Shown one piece after another: positions 63,017 through 64,000 of a DNA stretch of 64,000 bases (within the stretch, counting starts at the first letter, position 1; each line of letters opens with the position of its first letter). This stretch comes from Massiliimalia massiliensis (GTDB taxonomy: Bacteria; Bacillota; Clostridia; Oscillospirales; Ruminococcaceae), in the NCBI RefSeq assembly GCF_900155615.1, contig NZ_FUHT01000002.1, forward strand, positions 186,001-250,000, read 5' to 3'. The notes below the pieces were generated by a model, which saw only the letters and a list, made by a program, of their open reading frames with translations, was not told where the DNA came from and made no database searches. A program made the translations under genes and the position numbers.

Positions 63017-64000
63017 TTGCATTCCGGTCGATATAATTTGGATGCAGCTTGGAATAGACAATTTTCTGGCTGGAATAAAGGCTATAGTAGCCGGATAGAA
63101 GATAGCTCACTGCACTGGCTATTGCAAACCACAGCAATCCGGTCGTTCCAAACAATTCTATTCCCAGGAACAAAGACGCAACAGGGCAGTTAACCACGCC
63201 GCAGAACAGCGCCACCATGCCGAGACAGGCGCCAATCGCCGGATCAAGTCCCAACAGGCCGCCTGCCATATTGCCGAACGCTGCGCCGATGAACAGGGTC
63301 GGAACAATCTCCCCGCCTTTAAAGCCGGCGCCCAAAGCAACCGCAGTGAACAAAATTTTCAGGATAAACATCTGAGGCTGCGCTTCTCCCCGCAGGGCGG
63401 AAACAATAACATCCAGCCCAGCGCCGCAATAGTCCCTGGACTGAAACACCCAGACCATCAAAATGGTTATGGCCCCGCCTAGGAAAATTCGCATGTAGGG
63501 ATTTCCGAGCCATTGCTTGCACATCCGGTTTGCCTGATGGAGCGCAATGCAGAACAGAATACTGACAACTGCGCAGCCTGCCGCCAGGGCACAGACCTGC
63601 AGAATCGACAGTGCGCTGAGTTCTCCTATTTCCACCTGCGGAAGATCGGTGGGAACCGTGCCAAAATATCGGGTCAGAAGATGCGCAATCACAGAGGATA
63701 CGATACATGGCAGGAATGCTACATAATACATCACTCCAACACTGACGACCTCCATACTGAAAATCGCCGCCGTTACCGGGGTTCCAAACAGCGCGGAGAA
63801 TACGGCGCTCATCCCGCACATCGTAATAATATGGAGATCCTTTTCATCCAGCCTGAGAAAACGTCCCAGGAAATGGCCAATGCTGCCTCCGATCTGCAGC
63901 GCCGCGCCTTCCCGTCCGACTGAAGCGCCGCAAAGATGGGACAGTACTGTGCTGGCAAAGATCAACGGCGCCATTCTGAGCGGAACCTTCTCCGCCGAAC
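63012..64000 (-). CDS. ClC-family chloride channel/antiporter (5' end beyond window)
   Basis: About 329 residues are visible; the frame stays open to the right edge, so the N-terminus (including the first ion-binding loop) is missing. The segment GASVGREGAALQIGGSIG matches the second ClC selectivity motif (GREGP; here Ala replaces Pro). Later helices include SAVFSALFGTPVTAAIFSME and FKGGEIVPTLFIGAAFG, the third conserved motif (GxFxP-type). No cytosolic CBS domains follow. Whether it is a channel or a H+/anion exchanger depends on residues outside the window. Confidence 0.9.
   Translation of the reverse strand, partial: SAEKVPLRMAPLIFASTVLSHLCGASVGREGAALQIGGSIGHFLGRFLRLDEKDLHIITMCGMSAVFSALFGTPVTAAIFSMEVVSVGVMYYVAFLPCIVSSVIAHLLTRYFGTVPTDLPQVEIGELSALSILQVCALAAGCAVVSILFCIALHQANRMCKQWLGNPYMRIFLGGAITILMVWVFQSRDYCGAGLDVIVSALRGEAQPQMFILKILFTAVALGAGFKGGEIVPTLFIGAAFGNMAGGLLGLDPAIGACLGMVALFCGVVNCPVASLFLGIELFGTTGLLWFAIASAVSYLLSGYYSLYSSQKIVYSKLHPNYIDRNAK

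Overview
The window looks like the chromosome of an anaerobic, spore-forming member of the Clostridia, probably Oscillospiraceae/Ruminococcaceae-like (an inference from gene content; no 16S rRNA is present). The evidence is an oxygen-sensitive class III ribonucleotide reductase, a ferredoxin-linked indolepyruvate oxidoreductase, a YtaF-type sporulation membrane protein, strong AGGAGG ribosome binding sites, and sigma-A promoters with 17-bp spacers. Most genes lie on the minus strand.

Layout. (1) 1-6.1 kb: an AT-rich accessory locus with two tandem paralogous ~775-residue cytoplasmic proteins of unknown exact activity (six-hairpin-glycosidase-like; the first runs off the left edge). A LacI-family repressor shares a TTAAWCGATTAA operator with the upstream region of this pair. 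(2) 6.2-9.6 kb: a scrap-yard of mobile DNA. It holds a MerR-type C-terminal fragment, an IS3 remnant (orfA intact, orfB cut), an IS256-family element whose transposase has one in-frame stop, an unidentified gene fragment, and a small XRE-like regulator. (3) 9.6-15.9 kb: feoB, cut off after about 470 codons by the mobile region, then feoA and ytaF; then nrdD, a separate glycyl-radical mini-gene, nrdG and a GNAT gene, with an NrdR box at the promoter. (4) 15.9-28.9 kb: information-processing core: rpsL-rpsG-fusA-tuf and rpoB-rpoC, preceded by four tRNAs (Val, Asp, Phe, Gly). (5) 29-31.2 kb: a radical-SAM DNA repair/modification gene and its partner, driven by a promoter with a perfect LexA/SOS box. 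(6) 31.2-35.1 kb: an Rrf2 regulator, a structured spacer, and a cysteine/methionine block (O-acetylhomoserine sulfhydrylase, cysK, GNAT) behind a 24-residue leader peptide and attenuator-like hairpins. (7) 35.2-46.1 kb: pepF, sbcC, sbcD, a zinc-ribbon membrane protein, a three-gene zinc-ribbon/SPFH/Tim44-like operon, and a GH1 beta-glucosidase. (8) 46.3-57.1 kb: a DUF4234-like membrane protein; paaK-iorA-iorB-ACT (aromatic 2-oxoacid oxidation); a sodium/solute symporter; lon-engB-lysA. (9) 57.4-64 kb: hemolysin III, a Zn/Cd-type P-type ATPase with its ArsR-family repressor and operator, an MFS permease, a zinc-dependent phospholipase C-like protein and a ClC channel running off the right edge.

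Most noteworthy: the class III RNR has its glycyl-radical segment detached into a 58-residue protein encoded directly downstream; the poorly understood radical-SAM pair is placed under SOS control by a LexA box inside its promoter; the sulfur-assimilation genes sit behind a cysteine-containing leader peptide that overlaps mutually exclusive hairpins; and the iron transporter gene feoB has been broken by an IS-rich rearrangement.
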